Below, in pieces: positions 48,541-63,500 of a DNA stretch of 64,000 nucleotides (positions are counted from its first letter, which is position 1; each line of letters opens with the position of its first letter). The DNA is from Dipylidium caninum. Taxonomy: Eukaryota > Platyhelminthes > Cestoda > Cyclophyllidea > Dipylidiidae. The notes beneath the pieces were generated by a model, which made no database searches, was not told where the DNA came from, and saw only the letters and a list, made by a program, of their open reading frames with translations. A program made the position numbers and the translations under genes. Location: positions 310,001 through 374,000 of the forward strand of contig QEYB01001427.1 of assembly GCA_017562135.1 (NCBI GenBank). The letters are read 5' to 3'.

Positions 48541-51500
48541 CTAAAGGAATGAAGTAAAAATTGCGATCAGGCGATAGGGATGTTTCCAAAATGAAGTTGT
48601 GGCCTTGACACCTTGTGGATTATTCATATTTTCCAACCCAGGCCATTCACGTAGACAACACGGGATGTGAATAGGTGAGGAGAGGATGGGTGGACTCTCC
48701 CGCCTTCTAATGCCTGCACTATTCTCTCCACGGCACTGCCTTCGGGGTAAGGCTCAAAGCCGGCCACACTTATGAAAGCAAGGGGAGAGTTGAGACCTCG
48801 TTACCAAATGGCGCCGTCTGCAAGAAAGCAAACGAAAGTGGCCATTCAGACTTCAAAAATCCTGATACAATGAACCGAGGGTAGAGTGGAAAAACGATTC
48901 AAGCAATGTCATCCAAAAGGCAGGATCTGATTCATCATCATTCGCCTCGTCGCATGAATGGCAAATGCAGGAAAATTGACGCAACGAAAGCCCGACATGC
49001 CTAGGCAGACCAGTTTTTTATTAAACCGTTTCAACTGGCGTCATACATGACGTGAATCGGCGAGGCCGAGTTCGCCGCACCTCGCACCACTTGATCTCCA
49101 GCCTGGGGAGAGGAGGTGGAGGAAGAATTAGCCGCCCCCCCCCCCTCCCGTGGCAATTGAAGTCGAAAAAGAAGAGGGAAGCGGAGTGAAGGGGAGCAAA
49201 ACACGCAAAAGTGAGGGAGACAAACACTTGCAGAGTGGCAATTCGATCTCTCTGTGGGACAAAATTGCTCGTCCAGTCAAAACGAGTAAAGGTGTGAACC
49301 AATTTTTTAAATGGCTGTCGCGTCTGCCTCTGCCCAAAGTAAACCGCCATGCGGGCGAACCGATGACGAAATTGGCGTGTGACGTGGAGGACCACACCTC
49401 TGTTGTCAGTGTGATGGCGCCACAAACAGGTGGCCACACGAACACGTGACAGCGGTCACATTACCATGGCACCGGATATCCGTTTGGAGGGCCACTGCTC
49501 TGCTAAAAGGTGTAGACACACAATTTGCGTGCATGGCGCATCATGGATAGCCTCCTCTTCCGCCTCCCCCCCCACTGCCACCACCACCGCCTGCATTCTA
49601 CCTCTGTGCACTTTGGTTTCACGACGTGGAGCCGAGGGGGGCGGGGAGGCGGCGAGGCACGCACATACCCCCACGGTGGGGGGTGGAGTGGAACGACGCT
49701 TTCATCGATTAGCAATGAACTTTACTTAAGTGCGGACACGTGTGCACTCGAGACCACATCAGTGGCCGCGGCCCAGGCCCCGGTCCCCACAGCCCACCCC
49801 GACTCCATCGATCCGCTCCACTTGGCCCAGAGCCAACCTCACTCCTGGCATCCCCCCCCCCCGCCATAAGCAGAAAAAGGAGGAAAAGTACAAAAAGCCA
49901 AGGGATATACAAAACCGTAATCAGTGGACATTGCAGAGACATGGCAACACACTCCTCCCGTCTGCCCTCGGCCGACTCCCTCCCTCCCCCCCCCCGGGTC
50001 TCCTGCGGCAAAGTGATCCGCCCTCGCACCCACCCCGAAGTTTTGAGGTCAAACGTTAAAAGAGAAAAAAAAAGAAACAAGACTGGCACTATACGGACGA
50101 GGGAGGGCACAGTCCAATTTTGACGTTGCGGCAGACGGGTAGGCGGGGCTGGGGGAAGTGAGGGTGCAAAGCTAGGCTAATGATCTTAACCGTAATTAGA
50201 ATTAAGGCATTTCGAAGGTATATCGGCGTGTAACGCAATATGTCAAAAAGGTGAATTCACAAAAGCCGCCTAATTAGAGGTGAAAGTCAACCGATTAACT
50301 ATGCTAATGTGTTTCCGTCGTCCTTCCCCCCCCCCTTCCACTTTCTTCCAATCACGACAGAGTCGTCGGCCTCATTTCGACTTATGACATCGAAACCCTA
50401 GACTTCTCCACAACACAGCGTGAGAAGTAGGAGACAGAAGAGTTAGGAGGAAGTTAGTGGGTCTAGCCCAACTCTCCCAGTCACCATTAATATCATGCAG
50501 TTGAGATAAGCCAAGTAGGGGGAATGATAACCTGATTGCGCGGGGTAGGTGTTCCCCCATACCTTCGGGGAACAACCTCGGATTTAAGATAGGCATCCGG
50601 ATAGAGTAGGCAACAGGCCAGAGAGGTAAAGGCGAGGTGCTAAACGGAGGTGATGAGGGTGACTAAATGCCATCCCGGCTAGTGTAATGACATTGATAGC
50701 CATTGTTCTCTAATGAAACTGGTCTAGTCTTCCTTCTCTCTCATCCCAATGTTCCAAATAGAAGCATAAATAGAAGACCGAATGATTTAACCCGATTTTA
50801 CCAAATCAAAAACAATTTGTCAGACGCCCAATGATGAGCCACACGACGGTACCATCAAGAGTAGGCTAGGGGAGACATGGTATACCACCAGTCGACCAAG
50901 TGTAATTAACCAGTCAATTTCAGTTGAAGGGATTATGAGCCATTCGAGGATTATTAATCACTAGGGCATATAAGTTGGAAGATGAGATTGCGCATTTCAC
51001 TCACATTGAACACTCAAATCCCGGAGAGCCGATTAATTGGTTTAGAGACGGAGAATGGAGTGTGGAACAACGTGGGAGAGGATTGAAACAGCCAGAATTG
51101 GGGTGTTGACGACAAAAAAAATAAACTGCGCGCCTCACCAAAGAAGGGAGGGGGAGAGACGTGCCTCAAATTGAATTTGGAAGTAGGCGGAAAGACAGAG
51201 GAAAAAGTTCTTAAGGGGAGAAAATGGAAATTGGGAGAGAAGAGCTTATCAATTAGCAGTTTCACAACGTAAGCGCGGATCAACATTATCCTCCCAGGAT
51301 AATCATAAAGGGACGACCATCCAGCCCACATGAATCACCACACGGGTATCGTAGCGAGGTTAGCCGATTAATCAAGCAAGATAGCCATCAAGACGATAAA
51401 CATCAAAGCATTCTATGTAGGAAGCTGGAACGACAAAAAGTAGTTCAAGAAGCACCGATTCACTGGAAATGGAGAACTCATTAGTTCTTTAACCTAACAA

Positions 51501-54248
51501 GCAAAGAGAGCAGTCTAGAAGTAGATAGAAGGGATATGCAGCCCACCAATTCGCAACTAGTATATACACGGCGGGGAGGTGGTTCTGAATGTCAATGGAG
51601 GCTAATAAAACCAACGATAAATAAAAGGGTCTAAATCAGTGAAAGAGGCTCCTTCTGAATTTGGAGTCAAAGGGGAACAACAACCGCCCACATATAGCAT
51701 CTCCAGAGCAATATCAGAAATAATGAACAGGATAAGTGAAATCACTGCGTCACGAAATCTAACTGGCTAACTAAAGTCAGGTCAGACAGGAGCCGAATAA
51801 GGTTGGGTCGAATTCTGACAGTGTGGATATTCAAGAGAGAAGGGAGATAAAGGAAAGAAGTTTAGGTGGATAATGCAATCGTGCTAAGCGGCCTCAAAGG
51901 AAAAACACCGAATAAATACAATATCTAGACGATCGAGTGGGAGAAGGCGAATGAAAATGGAAACCAAAATAAGTGACGCCAATGCATAAAAAAAGGATGT
52001 GACATTAAAACCGATTCCCAAACTAATACCAAAGCCCAAGGGGCTCATTCACGAAGGACAATCAAACAGCCTCGATTGGTAATAGATGGCGGCGTGACAA
52101 GAAATTGCAAATAGGACCACTTAGCAATTTCATGGAGGACTATTTACCAGTGTGTTATTCAACACTAACAAAATACACAAATAAGTCTTGCTGACCAGTT
52201 ATACACATTAATTGCAGTAAAGAAAGCACACCTAAGGTCAAGACCATGAAGTCCATCTAAAGGAGGTTGAGGCATGAAACTGCTGCCTGCATGTCCGGAT
52301 TAACATGAAGGGGTTCAGCCAAGCACAACTGTAGACCACCAGAGGATGTGTTCGCGAAGCCCCAGCCGACAAAACAAGCAACCAAAGGCGCAAGTTTTGA
52401 TTGAGAGAGTATTAAGAGAACGACGGAAATATTGGAAGTGCAGGCAGTCGAAAGTAAACAAAAAATAGGCGCCAAAGACAACATCAATTTTTATTCAAGC
52501 GCTACCACCGCCAGTCGTAATCAAAGCCACCAGCACCACCGACATGTGACACGGTAAAGCGCTTGTTAGTTTACCAGCTAACTGGGTCGCAAATATACAT
52601 ACGCATCGTAGTCACAAACAAATACAGTGTACATGTGAACGAATGCGTGAGACAGAGTCAAACTGCAGCGCGCCCTTGAGACAACCTTGAACAGAGGCGA
52701 AATAGAGGCAGTGGCACAAACAGAAACATTAAGTAAAACTGATCAAACCCAAGAATGAGATTACTGGGAGAGAAACTTCTAACATCCAGACAGTAAACAA
52801 GAAACATCACGTGTACACACTCACCGGTTTTCTAGATCACTTGTAAGATGAAGGAGATAAAATTCATCAGCCATTTTATCCTACTAAAAGAAGATGAACA
52901 TTTGTAATGTTGAAGTGCGAAGGCATAGACAAGATATTTGTCCATTTACAATAAGAAAATTTCAGGTAATATGAATGGCAAAATCCGCGAACCTAAGCGT
53001 GAAATGTAGCAATAGCAAATAATAGAATCGTATAAAAGCCATCAGAGAAGAAGGTGCACCAAAACGCTATAAAGAGAAAACCTATGTGACAATTGCCCAA
53101 TAGCCTAAAAACAATATACTGAAGGGTTGGGTCATAAAATGAGTAAAACGCCAAAGCTAAAAAAAATTAATGTCGAGATGAGATATATGAGAAGTGATCG
53201 AGTAATGAAAAAAGAAATAAGATGACAAATAATCATCAAAGTAAAAACAGTCTGAGGACAAACCTATAGAACTTAAATAGGTAGGTAGCAAAGTTAATGT
53301 ATGCCTATAAGATAACAATAAGTAGTCATAAGAGTAAGTTGGAGATGAATAAAGCGCGAAAGCTAAATAACAAATTCGACTACACAAAATACAACAGTAA
53401 CCATTAGGAAATTCTTTGTGGAAACAAATACGCATTGTCACAACAGTAACTAACACAGACAAAGGGGAAAAAGGAGCATAGGGCAAATAAAGCCAACCCA
53501 CTGCCGGCAGAAGTGAACATAGGGCCCGCCGGCAGCAGGTAAAAGTTTACCATGAAAATAGTTAATTATAACAACATACAAACACTTGTGATTAACTACA
53601 AAAAGCTTATAATTTTTATTTTTATTATTGGAATCATTTAATTAAATAAAATTTATTTGCCACAATAACAATAAACAATGGTAGTGACAATCCAGGAAAG
53701 GATGTGGCAGCGCGAAATGACAACTAAGCAACTTACAAGTTACGCACTGTAAGCTCCGCAATAACACGGCTCGATGATAACCATCTTGATGCAGGCGAAA
53801 AATCAGCTTGAACGATAGAGACCACTACACTTGCCTTTTAAGACGCACGTTGGTACCGCGCGCCGTCAAGTCTGCGAAGAGAGAGGGTATACAAAATTGC
53901 CAGAGCTGAAATATTTGACGATTTTGCATTTCACAAAACTATAGTTCTATTTGCCTTAGAGTTTGGGGATGTTTGGAAACACATCCGAACATCACGTCCA
54001 CTAAGTTTTCAGCGTCCGTTCGTAGTGAATCCTATATGGGTGTTTGCCACTGACCTTCTTATCAACATAAATTAGTTTGCATTTTTGTAGTAGTTATCTC
54101 AGGTTTAAATTTTTATTTGTTCAAGTTACGATTTATCCACTTTTTTATTTGAATCTGCCAAGTTTTCCTACCATGAAGGCTAAGATACAAAGCGCACTCA
54201 TCAGTGGTGTTCGTCGTTTGCTCTCTGCTTGGCTGTATACATTCAACC
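48541..54248. other. No confident gene; probable 5' part of the PDE9-like gene and TPI upstream region
   Basis: Purine-rich, T-poor on the plus strand up to about 53.5 kb, the same skew as the confirmed PDE9-like introns. The unseen first exon(s) of that gene are therefore expected here. C-runs occur at 49137-49147, 49566-49573, 49853-49864 and 49987-49996. Long open frames on plus (49150-49449) and minus (49021-49437) overlap each other and neither resembles a known protein. Near 53.6 kb the base composition changes abruptly to AT-rich, which may mark the promoter zone shared with TPI. Confidence 0.4.
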
Positions 54249-55186
<938 letters not shown>

Positions 55187-55187
<1 letters not shown>

Positions 55188-55192
55188 ATAAA
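55187..55192 (+). terminator. AATAAA overlapping the TPI stop codon
   Basis: The hexamer begins on the last base of the TAA stop codon (55185-55187). If used, cleavage would leave a 3' UTR of only about 15-30 bases. I see no other exact AATAAA in the next 200 bases. Confidence 0.5.
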
Positions 55193-55476
55193 ACTTTCCT
55201 AGGTTTTCGTACCTTTTATCTCTGTCTAATGACGCCACATTATATTTCCTTAGTTCTATATTTTCTGGATCTATTTAATCTTTCTTTCTTGCTTCTTCTG
55301 TGGCACCATTGAATTGAAGTTATAAAATCTGTTCCAGGATTATGATTTCTCGCCATTGCAAATGTGTACCAATTTTGACAAAACACAAGTATGAGTGACA
55401 CGGTTTGCAGTTACTTTCAAGTATCTTTATTTGTGAAGTTTGTGATGGTGCGTAACAAAGAGCTGAGAGTGTTTAA

Positions 55477-57109
55477 CTAAACAACATTAGAAGTTCTTAG
55501 CAGTCCGAAAGTACACAGGTCACTTAGGAAGTATTCAGGCGTTAATACGATGGTTACGTCTGATTGCAGACCGTCTTTCTTCGCAAATGATTCTGCCGAG
55601 AGTTGACTCGGGTCCGCACTGTAGCGGACATGCAATACTACTAGTACCAGTCTCATGGTCTTCGGGTTTTTAATTTCCTCGTACTGTTCTGTTAAGACAT
55701 GCGGCTGAGTCTCTAAAATGGCTCCATTCTCGAATAAAGGTGCTTGAATTACCGATCTTATGCTCTCAGTGCATTCATGCATAAAAGTTGAGGTTATTCG
55801 TGTTAAAGAACGATTTCGAGAAACGTTTTACATCATTGTATGCAGTCGACCAATGACACTGAGGCGATTAGCACCTACGAGTTACCCATTTGGTGGCATT
55901 TTTGAGGAAAACGCGGGGGTAAAGACCACAACCCGCCATCCGCCTGTCCTACCTTCCATCACTGCGGCAAGCCCGTCCTAAGTTGGTGTACAACTTGAAA
56001 TCGAATCGCAAATAATGTGACGCGTGACTTTTTAACAAAACCCCCTCTTGCAACCACAAATGGTGTCACATTACATTTATTCTTAATAGATCTTCCTTCG
56101 GCTCTTACGAAGATCACTCCAAAATGAGTAATGAATCGCTTAAAGGGTGATAATGTCGCGTCAAAGAGGACCGCAACCCTCTGAGGCTGCACGGCGCAGC
56201 GTGGAAGTCACGTAGCCAACAGCTTTCACTCAGACGCGCCTCCCATTGGTTATTTCAAGGTCGTCGCCTTGTGATTAGTCGCTTTTGTAGCGGGAGGAAT
56301 GACGCTTTGCACACACTATTTTCACCAAATCATGGCATTCTCCTGAGAATAAATTTGGCCATTTACTCCTGACATTAGTACGGTTAGGCCAGTATTAGAA
56401 AAGTCTGTGATCCACAAAGCAGAGATCGGCAGACCTGCCTGTTTCCAAGGCAAATGTTAAACTTCTACAGGGAATAGTGATAGGTCATTATAGACGGTTA
56501 AAAATGGGCCAAAACATATGTTTTTGGCAAAGAAAGCCAAACGGCCACATTGCCACACATGACAATGCCTTAGCCAAGGTTGATTACTCACGGACTGTCC
56601 CATCGACATGCCCACGGCCTCCAGTTGGATAAACCCTTCCCTGAAGGTGTGATCGCAAGCGAGAAAGTATCCAACAGGAAACTATCTCCACTATCCGTTA
56701 AAGGGTGTACCTGATTCCGGAGGCGTGGCAAGACTGCTGTTAATGAGACACTGTAAATACGCACAGAACAATACATGTATGCCAGCGGATTTTGCCAACC
56801 AATCAATTAGCAGTGAGGGTAGCTAACGTAACTTATATAAAGGGAAGGTGCTATAGCCCCTCGCTGTCAAAAATAATCATGCAATCAGCACGGTTCGTAG
56901 AGGGAATGTGGGGGGAATTCAGATAGTAGTAAGTTCAGACCCGATTGGCCAACATCGGCAAGTAGAACCGTTGCCACGAGACAAGTCACGCCTGTTGGGA
57001 GGCGAAAGTCACTCGAGTGACTGCGGTTGACAGCACGAACGACCGGGTCAGATAGGGTGACCTCCGCGGTCAGAAGGTCAGCCACCAAATCCACGTCTAA
57101 AGGTGGCAA
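55477..57109 (-). CDS. Unassigned minus-strand gene, coding-looking segments
   Basis: I do not recognise this gene. Three segments on the minus strand look coding. First, 56885 to about 57095 after a CCACCTTTAG acceptor reads VDLVADLLTAEVTLSDPVV then RLPTGVTCLVATVLLAD. Second, 56594-56645 follows a CACACCTTCAG acceptor and reads EGFIQLEAVGMSMGQSV before a GTGAGT donor. Third, 55477-55782 is open for 101 codons from an ATG, with LTEQYEEIKNPKTMRLVLV and a tail ending SDLCTFGLLRTSNVV before the stop. The exon joins are not worked out, and the segments could belong to more than one gene or be chance. The 3' end lies about 290 bases from the end of TPI, in convergent orientation. Confidence 0.3.
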
Positions 57110-60102
57110 ACAAAACCATATTTCGTCGTTTCTATAATTTTTTTGCGAATTAGGTCTTCAAATCGGCAATTTAAGATCTCCTGATGATGGAGGGAACAAG
57201 CAATAAAACGGTTTTCGCCCTCACCGCCCACACAAGTGATGATAAAGTTCATTCAGACGAAGGTTTTCGGCTGGTGTTTGAGTCCATGGAGGGAGAGAAC
57301 TAGTGGAGAGAAACGGAGTGAGTTAATTGGGGAGATCTGCACACTATACGTGCTAAATTCTTAAAAATTTCCCTCCTTTATGCAATGGGATTTGAAATCT
57401 CAAAGAAATGAAACACTGGCACTGCAGACGTGAAAAGATGAGAGGCGAGTTTATGGGAATTATGCCTTCAAATCGTGCATAAAGGTGCCGAACTATCAAG
57501 TAATGCCTCGCAAATCCAAAAACAGAAAACCACGGGAAATTATTTTTCCTATTCACTTATATCGCAGTGTCCAAGTAAGCGAGTAAAATTTATCAAGAAT
57601 CCAGTTTGCGACGGTGGTGCCTTCACCTTGTGCTCAATTTAAGGTAAATGTCTGAAAGACTTTTCACTTTAGTAGAAAGTCTTCCGAAGGCTCCGCGCCG
57701 CAGACTGTGGTGGCTACTGAAAGTCTCCTTGTCGACCGACGGCGTCGCTTCAGGCGAGAATGCCCCGGTGCCGGTTGCTCAGCTCGCCCGGAGGAGGTTG
57801 AAACGGACGAAGTGGACGGTGTGAAGCGCAACGGCGGGCGCATGTGTGGAAAGAACTACGCGCACGAAATTACGTCAGCAAAGTGGTTGGGACGCAAAGA
57901 CCAACTTCATCAGCCTTGAGTCTGCTTCATGTTAAAGCGCTAATTAGATAGATGACGGAAAGAAAGAGGTGGGGGGTGGGGGAGGGAAGGATTTTCCGGG
58001 AAAACTGCCAACCCTAATTAACCCTCTTCAATTTGGTCCCCAGTGTCTGTCACTCTTCATTCCGGATTTAAATGTAAGCTAAGACGACGATGTCGTGCAC
58101 CCCTTTGTCGACAGATCTGCCATCTACGCTCTCTTCCTGGCGATGCAAGTAGAGGAAAGTTGGTTTCGTTCTCTAATTGCACCTCTCATGGTGGTGCCCT
58201 CGACTGCCCTGAGAGTGCCGACCGTTAAACATTTGTTTACCGAAGGAATGCAGCAACACACTTTGACCGTGAACCCACAACATGTCACCGTTTTGCTTTG
58301 TGCTCGTTGTATCTGAGTAGATGTTTCCTTCGTTCATCAAACTGGCACGAATTGGAAGGGATTTGGCGTTAACACGCATAGACACCAGCAGAGATCGGAA
58401 GGGCCTGGATAAGCGCGTCACAATCAGACGCAAACGAACGTTGTTCGACGAGGATCATGAAGAAGAGTGTCGACTCGTTGCCAAGATTTGTCGTGGCCTC
58501 GACTAACGGATGCAGCCTCTTCGAGGTGGTACGCATGCTTTCCATTTCGGCACATGTGGAAGCGCTTTCTCGGCGCCCTGAAAGACCCGAAGAACTTGGG
58601 GAAGAGTCACAGACCCTCATCTTTTTTATGGAAATAAGTTTCCCATTAGCGACTTTCTCAAACCACCCTAAATCGTCTAATACAATTGACCGATATGCTT
58701 CTCCCCATGAGATATACTACTCACACTTCTTCGCCAAATAATTCGCCTTTCCGGCGAGTTGTCAACGTTTGAGCGTAAACGCTAGCCACGCTCCACCTCC
58801 TTCCTCACCTTATGATTCAGTGTGCATCGTATTTTATTTTCAAAGAGCGGAATTCCGGCCTGGGACTTCTTATACTCGGAGAGATATGCCTCAATATGCC
58901 AAACCACCGCTATTGCTGGAGTTGAGTGACCCACTAGACGTTAAATCATAACGACTAGCACGCGGCCAACCAGACAAGAAGAAAAAACCTCTTTAAACTG
59001 GGCAGCACAGCACCCACTGACGGCTTAGGTCGACAAGTCATTTTACGTTTGTTTACGCGCAGTCACACAGACATAGAGAAAGGTACGGAAACACCATGTC
59101 TGTAACTTTCGTTGCTCGTAATCCACCATAAACCTGGGGTAACCGTGCCATACGAAAGTACCATCGACTTGGAGAGAAGAAAGATATCTAGAGCAGCCGA
59201 AAGATTGAATGAAACTATTGCCACTGAAAAAGTTAATGGTAACAGACAATTAAGACCTCGAAGTGAGGAGTCGGTCTTTCGGTAACAGTAAACACTGGTT
59301 TACGAGGTGGGCAAATCAAACAAAAAGCAAGGGTGGCATATAATTCGCTCCTCAAAGACAATGCAGTCCATTTCGAACATATCTATGGATGGCCAAAAAG
59401 GTATAAAAGCTGACCATATTATATCATTTAAATGCAGATCAGGTGACGCGATAAACGGTACTTATGTGAAATGAGTAGAAGCACTGAGAAAATAACGCAG
59501 TTCATTAGGGAAGGTTTCAACTATCCTGCCGACAGACATCGGAAGAAAGCGGAAAAGAGACTTGCAAGAACTATGACTTCATGTAAGGTCGGTTAGGGAA
59601 AGAAGCTCGAGATCTATTGTGCCGCATGGAAGAAAGAGGTAAAGTAAATAGCAGCAATGTAGTTAAGTGCTAAATGAGTTCGACCTTTAAGTCACGGTGA
59701 AATTAACAATAGTATAGCATGCGAAAGAACGGCAAATACATTGACACAATAAAAAAACTGCAGTAAACATAGAAGTCGAAAACATTTGTGCGCGGCAGGT
59801 CTCAAGAAGAAGATTCGGACCAAAAAGCTGTCCATGGCGTTCGGACGATAATGGGACTAAACTTGAACAAATCATAAATTCAAGATACAGTTCTGTGTGT
59901 TGAAGACCCTGACGTATTTGTATTAAATGTGTACACTAACCGTTTCATCAAATGCGTGCAAGCATTTAAGAACTGAGATAGTAGTAAGCTAGAAAAACGA
60001 TCAGTCACCGATAAGAGGCCCACATATATAAAAAACCAAAAATGACAGCGTAAACAAAGGTCAAAATAGTATTTTTATGAACAAAGTGAAGTGTTGAGGT
60101 GT
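57110..60102. other. Unresolved, no confident gene
   Basis: Open frames on both strands overlap around 58.0-58.7 kb. The plus strand has several 60-95 codon frames, and the minus strand 58369-58620 contains RLHPLVEATTNLGNEST. Neither set has a family match or a convincing splice chain. From 59.0 to 60.1 kb the plus strand is AT- and purine-rich, as expected for the 3' flank of the leftward prefoldin gene. Confidence 0.35.
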
Positions 60103-60593
60103 CTACTTCATATTTTGTGCCTTTAATAAGGCCTTTGCTTTAGCTTCAAGCACGCCCAAGATAGCCCTATGTTCCTGCGTCTTCTGAGCTAGCATGGGAG
60201 CTATTTTTTCAATCTGCTTCTCGATGAAGTCAATCCTTTTATTAAAGTGTTTTCTTGCATCCTCTACTTCCTGAAAGAATGCAACACTATCAACCGAATT
60301 TGACATACCATCTCGACGAAGTAACCAGTTCCGATATCAACAATGACGCGGTCTGGGTTGATGAACTTTCCAGGAACACAGAGAGTAGATGTTAGTGGGA
60401 TTAAGGTATTCTTATCTTTGTTTGTAGCATTAAACTGTTTCAGACAGTCTCTTGAGGAGGCGAACTGACCTTGAAGCATTTTGAGCTGCTGCACGGATGC
60501 ATTTATATACTGGATTTTCTGCTCAAATTGTTTGGCAATTTCTTGGATCTGTGGCAGCGGCAGCGTTGCTAAATCCACCGGTTCGTGAGACAT
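60103..60593 (-). CDS. PFDN5: Prefoldin subunit 5
   Basis: Alpha-class subunit of the hexameric prefoldin co-chaperone, which hands unfolded actin and tubulin to CCT in the cytosol. Two exons (60309-60593 and 60103-60270) are joined in phase 0 across a 38 bp intron; 150 residues against 154 in human. The start MSHEPVDLATLPLPQIQ parallels human ITELNLPQLE. The N-terminal coiled-coil helix is followed by the beta-hairpin segment LIPLTSTLCVPGKF and then VDIGTGYFVE, matching human VPLTSSMYVPGK and DVGTGYYVEK. The C-terminal helix has RIDFIEKQIEKI, human KIDFLTKQMEKI. Nothing appears broken. Confidence 0.96.
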
Positions 60594-63500
60594 CGCCAGT
60601 CGCTAGACAGATGGCAAACCGGCATTGACCTTGAAAGTTTAGATGTCGAGTGCACAAATATCCATTTAATGCTGCAAACTGTAACTTCATCACGGTTTCA
60701 GTTCGTGCTGGCGGAGATCCTTAATTAACTTTTATTATTACAAGTTGCTTTATCATCCCAAATTAACGTATCTCTTTACAGTGTGATCCGCGTCAAATTT
60801 GACACTGCGTGATACAGAAACTCGATTTAGCGTATAAGACGAAGACTTAACTTTCACTTATTTACATTTTTTGTCCTGGTACTTTCAAGCCGATTACCGC
60901 CGCTTGCAAGCTAACACTGTTGATTTCAAATTGCCACAGGAGAGACTTCAGAGTCGACGCACTCCGGAACATATTTGTCCACTACATGCCTACTGACAAT
61001 TAGTAAACTCCAGCGTATTAAAATCAATTAACATTTCTTGTGCTACTCCCACCGCCTTTTCGATATCTTTTTGCACTTGTCCTCGAGTTTCTGCGTACAT
61101 TGTAGATCCATCCCTCACAACTGCAATATTTTGCTTGAATCTGTCTCATTATGGAGGACAATAAATTCTGATGCTCTGAGAAAGGAAAGTTCCCAATGTG
61201 AATCTTTGCTCCTTTTGTGTGTAATGAGACCTAAGTCTAAATTGTATTCTGGTGCTGACTCTTACCAAATCGAAACAGAAATCGGCAAATGTGGTACCGG
61301 TGATTCAAATTAGAATGCTAACCGTTAGTATTTAAAAAGTGACTAGAACCTTAAAACACGACTCAGCATATTCAGTAATTTATTTGCAAAGCACGAGGTT
61401 GGTGGTTAAGCGCAAAACAGGGAAGGAACCTCGTTCGTTTCGCACGGCATTGTCCCTGAGCTCGAATATGACGGTGTCTGTAATATAAGGTAACAAACCT
61501 TGATAATTCCGAGTCTATACTCTTTCCTGACTTGAGCATTACGATAAGTGCATTGAAGCGACAGAAAGATGTGACACTAAATGTTTGGACTTCTACGAAT
61601 ACTAGTCACGTGGAAAAGAGTTTAGTGTAGCAATTGTGCAATGAATCTACGGGCCAGCCGGGACCGAGTGAACAACGCAACGTAACAACCGCACGAGAGG
61701 CTTGACAGGTGACAGGTACACGCCGCTCAAAAGCCACAGCACTTAGAGCAGATATTCAGTAGGCGAGAGCGAGGAAATGATATACGCCGAAATCCCCCCA
61801 GTGCAGTAGAAGCCTGCATATGAAATGAGGGATGAGGGCAGAGCGGACGAGTTTTATCTACCTTTTTTTAACCCACAATCGAATGGCGTGCGAGCGCTCG
61901 GTAAAGTTAACTGAAATTTCTACAACACAAAAGACCAACTTGTCCTGATAGCAAACTTCGTGTGAGAAAAATACACGTGAGTGCGTAAAGAATTTCGACT
62001 GTCGCGAAATGAATGTCGTGGACGTGGCGCCACCTCCTCGCCTTTTGCTTCCCGGCAAGTGCCGATGTCCCGAGCACTTCCCCACGGTGGACCGCCGGTC
62101 TCCACATGTCTAGTTTTTGTCTTGGTTAGCAGTCGACAGGTCTTCTCTCTGTTACTACCAAATCCCCTCGAAACGCGTAAAAGCGGTTTCCTTGAGGAAA
62201 CAAGAAACAACCATAGCCAAGTGGCTGTCACAACTCCTACCTCAAATTTAGCGGTGGGTGGGTGCTTTTTTGTCAAGGCCACTCTATACGAAGAGGTCCC
62301 TTTCCCAAATAGAGCGCGTTCTCCTCGGAATCTGCCGCAAAACACGTGTGATGTCTGGAGGAGGTGGAGGAGACACTCATAGGCAGCGGAAATATTTTCT
62401 CCTCGTGACGGTCAGCGAATGACAATTCAGGTATTTACGATTTGTGGTTAAATCACAATTCGAGTTTACGGTGGTGGAGGAAACAATGAAAGAAGACGTG
62501 TTTGGAGGGGAGTGACGGCCCTGCCCAATCAAACGAGGAATGCTTCACCATAACTGTAGGAAAAGTGAAATTAGTGCGGCGTCCGGCCGTAGGGGATGCC
62601 AATCACCTCGAGGGGGCGCTGATCGTTCGACTGAACCCCCACGAAAGGGGGTCCAGCCAGTCAGCCTCACAGGCCGTTCCCAAGGAAGCAGCAAGGAATC
62701 TCCCTTTCATCGAACACCTCGACCATTTCCGTAGTCAGAGCCCGGTGTCGGTCCGCCTGAATCTGAGGATCGGGAGTTGAAGACGGGGAGTAGAAACGTC
62801 TGCATTACTTCTAGGCAGCGGAGAGTAGCTCAAACCGACCCAAACTCGGTCGAGAATTCCCCTATTTTCTGACACTCCACCCATTGACACGGAAAAGATG
62901 CGTCTTTCCCGCCTCCCTCCCCCCATCCCTCCGAGATGCGCAAGCTCGAGTCGAGAGAATTTAGTAACATCGCCTAAAAGAGGAGCCCCCGACTCCGTGG
63001 TGACCTTCTTGCGATGCGAGGGACAGGCAGTCACTTCATTCAGGAGGTTTGACCCTCGTACAGGCAGATTTCGTCACCTTTTGCCCTCTACGCTGATTGG
63101 ACCGTTACCTGCCGGGAGATGCATCATGCTGCAGCGTCTTCGATAGGGTGATTTCTGCCTCCTTCGGTGTTCTGGAGACGTCAAACACACAGAAGAAAGT
63201 GTTGGCCAGAAGGCAAATGCACCACATGCCATGAGGCTAACTTGTCCTGTTAACAACGAAGTCCGAGGGCAAGGCGGAAGGGGAGCAGCAGTGGAAGCCG
63301 ATGATCCGGGCCTCTTCCGATGGGAGAGACGAAATACTCATTTTGGGAGGAATTAATCACCCCGACAAATGTGCAGCTACTTCCGAAACCGCCGATTCCC
63401 TACAATTCATCTCAGATTAATTTAACCCCCGGTCCATATTCAGACGAATCGTAAGAAATCACACAAAACGGGGCGGTGGCAAATAGTGTGGCAACCGCCA

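Noticed and set aside
49150..49449. 99-codon plus-strand ORF overlapping two minus-strand ORFs
   Set aside because: The three overlapping frames cannot all be coding, none resembles a family, and the region has the same purine skew as the PDE9-like introns.
58043..58741. Series of 60-94 codon ORFs on both strands
   Set aside because: Strands conflict, no frame joins into a consistent exon chain, and no family was recognised.
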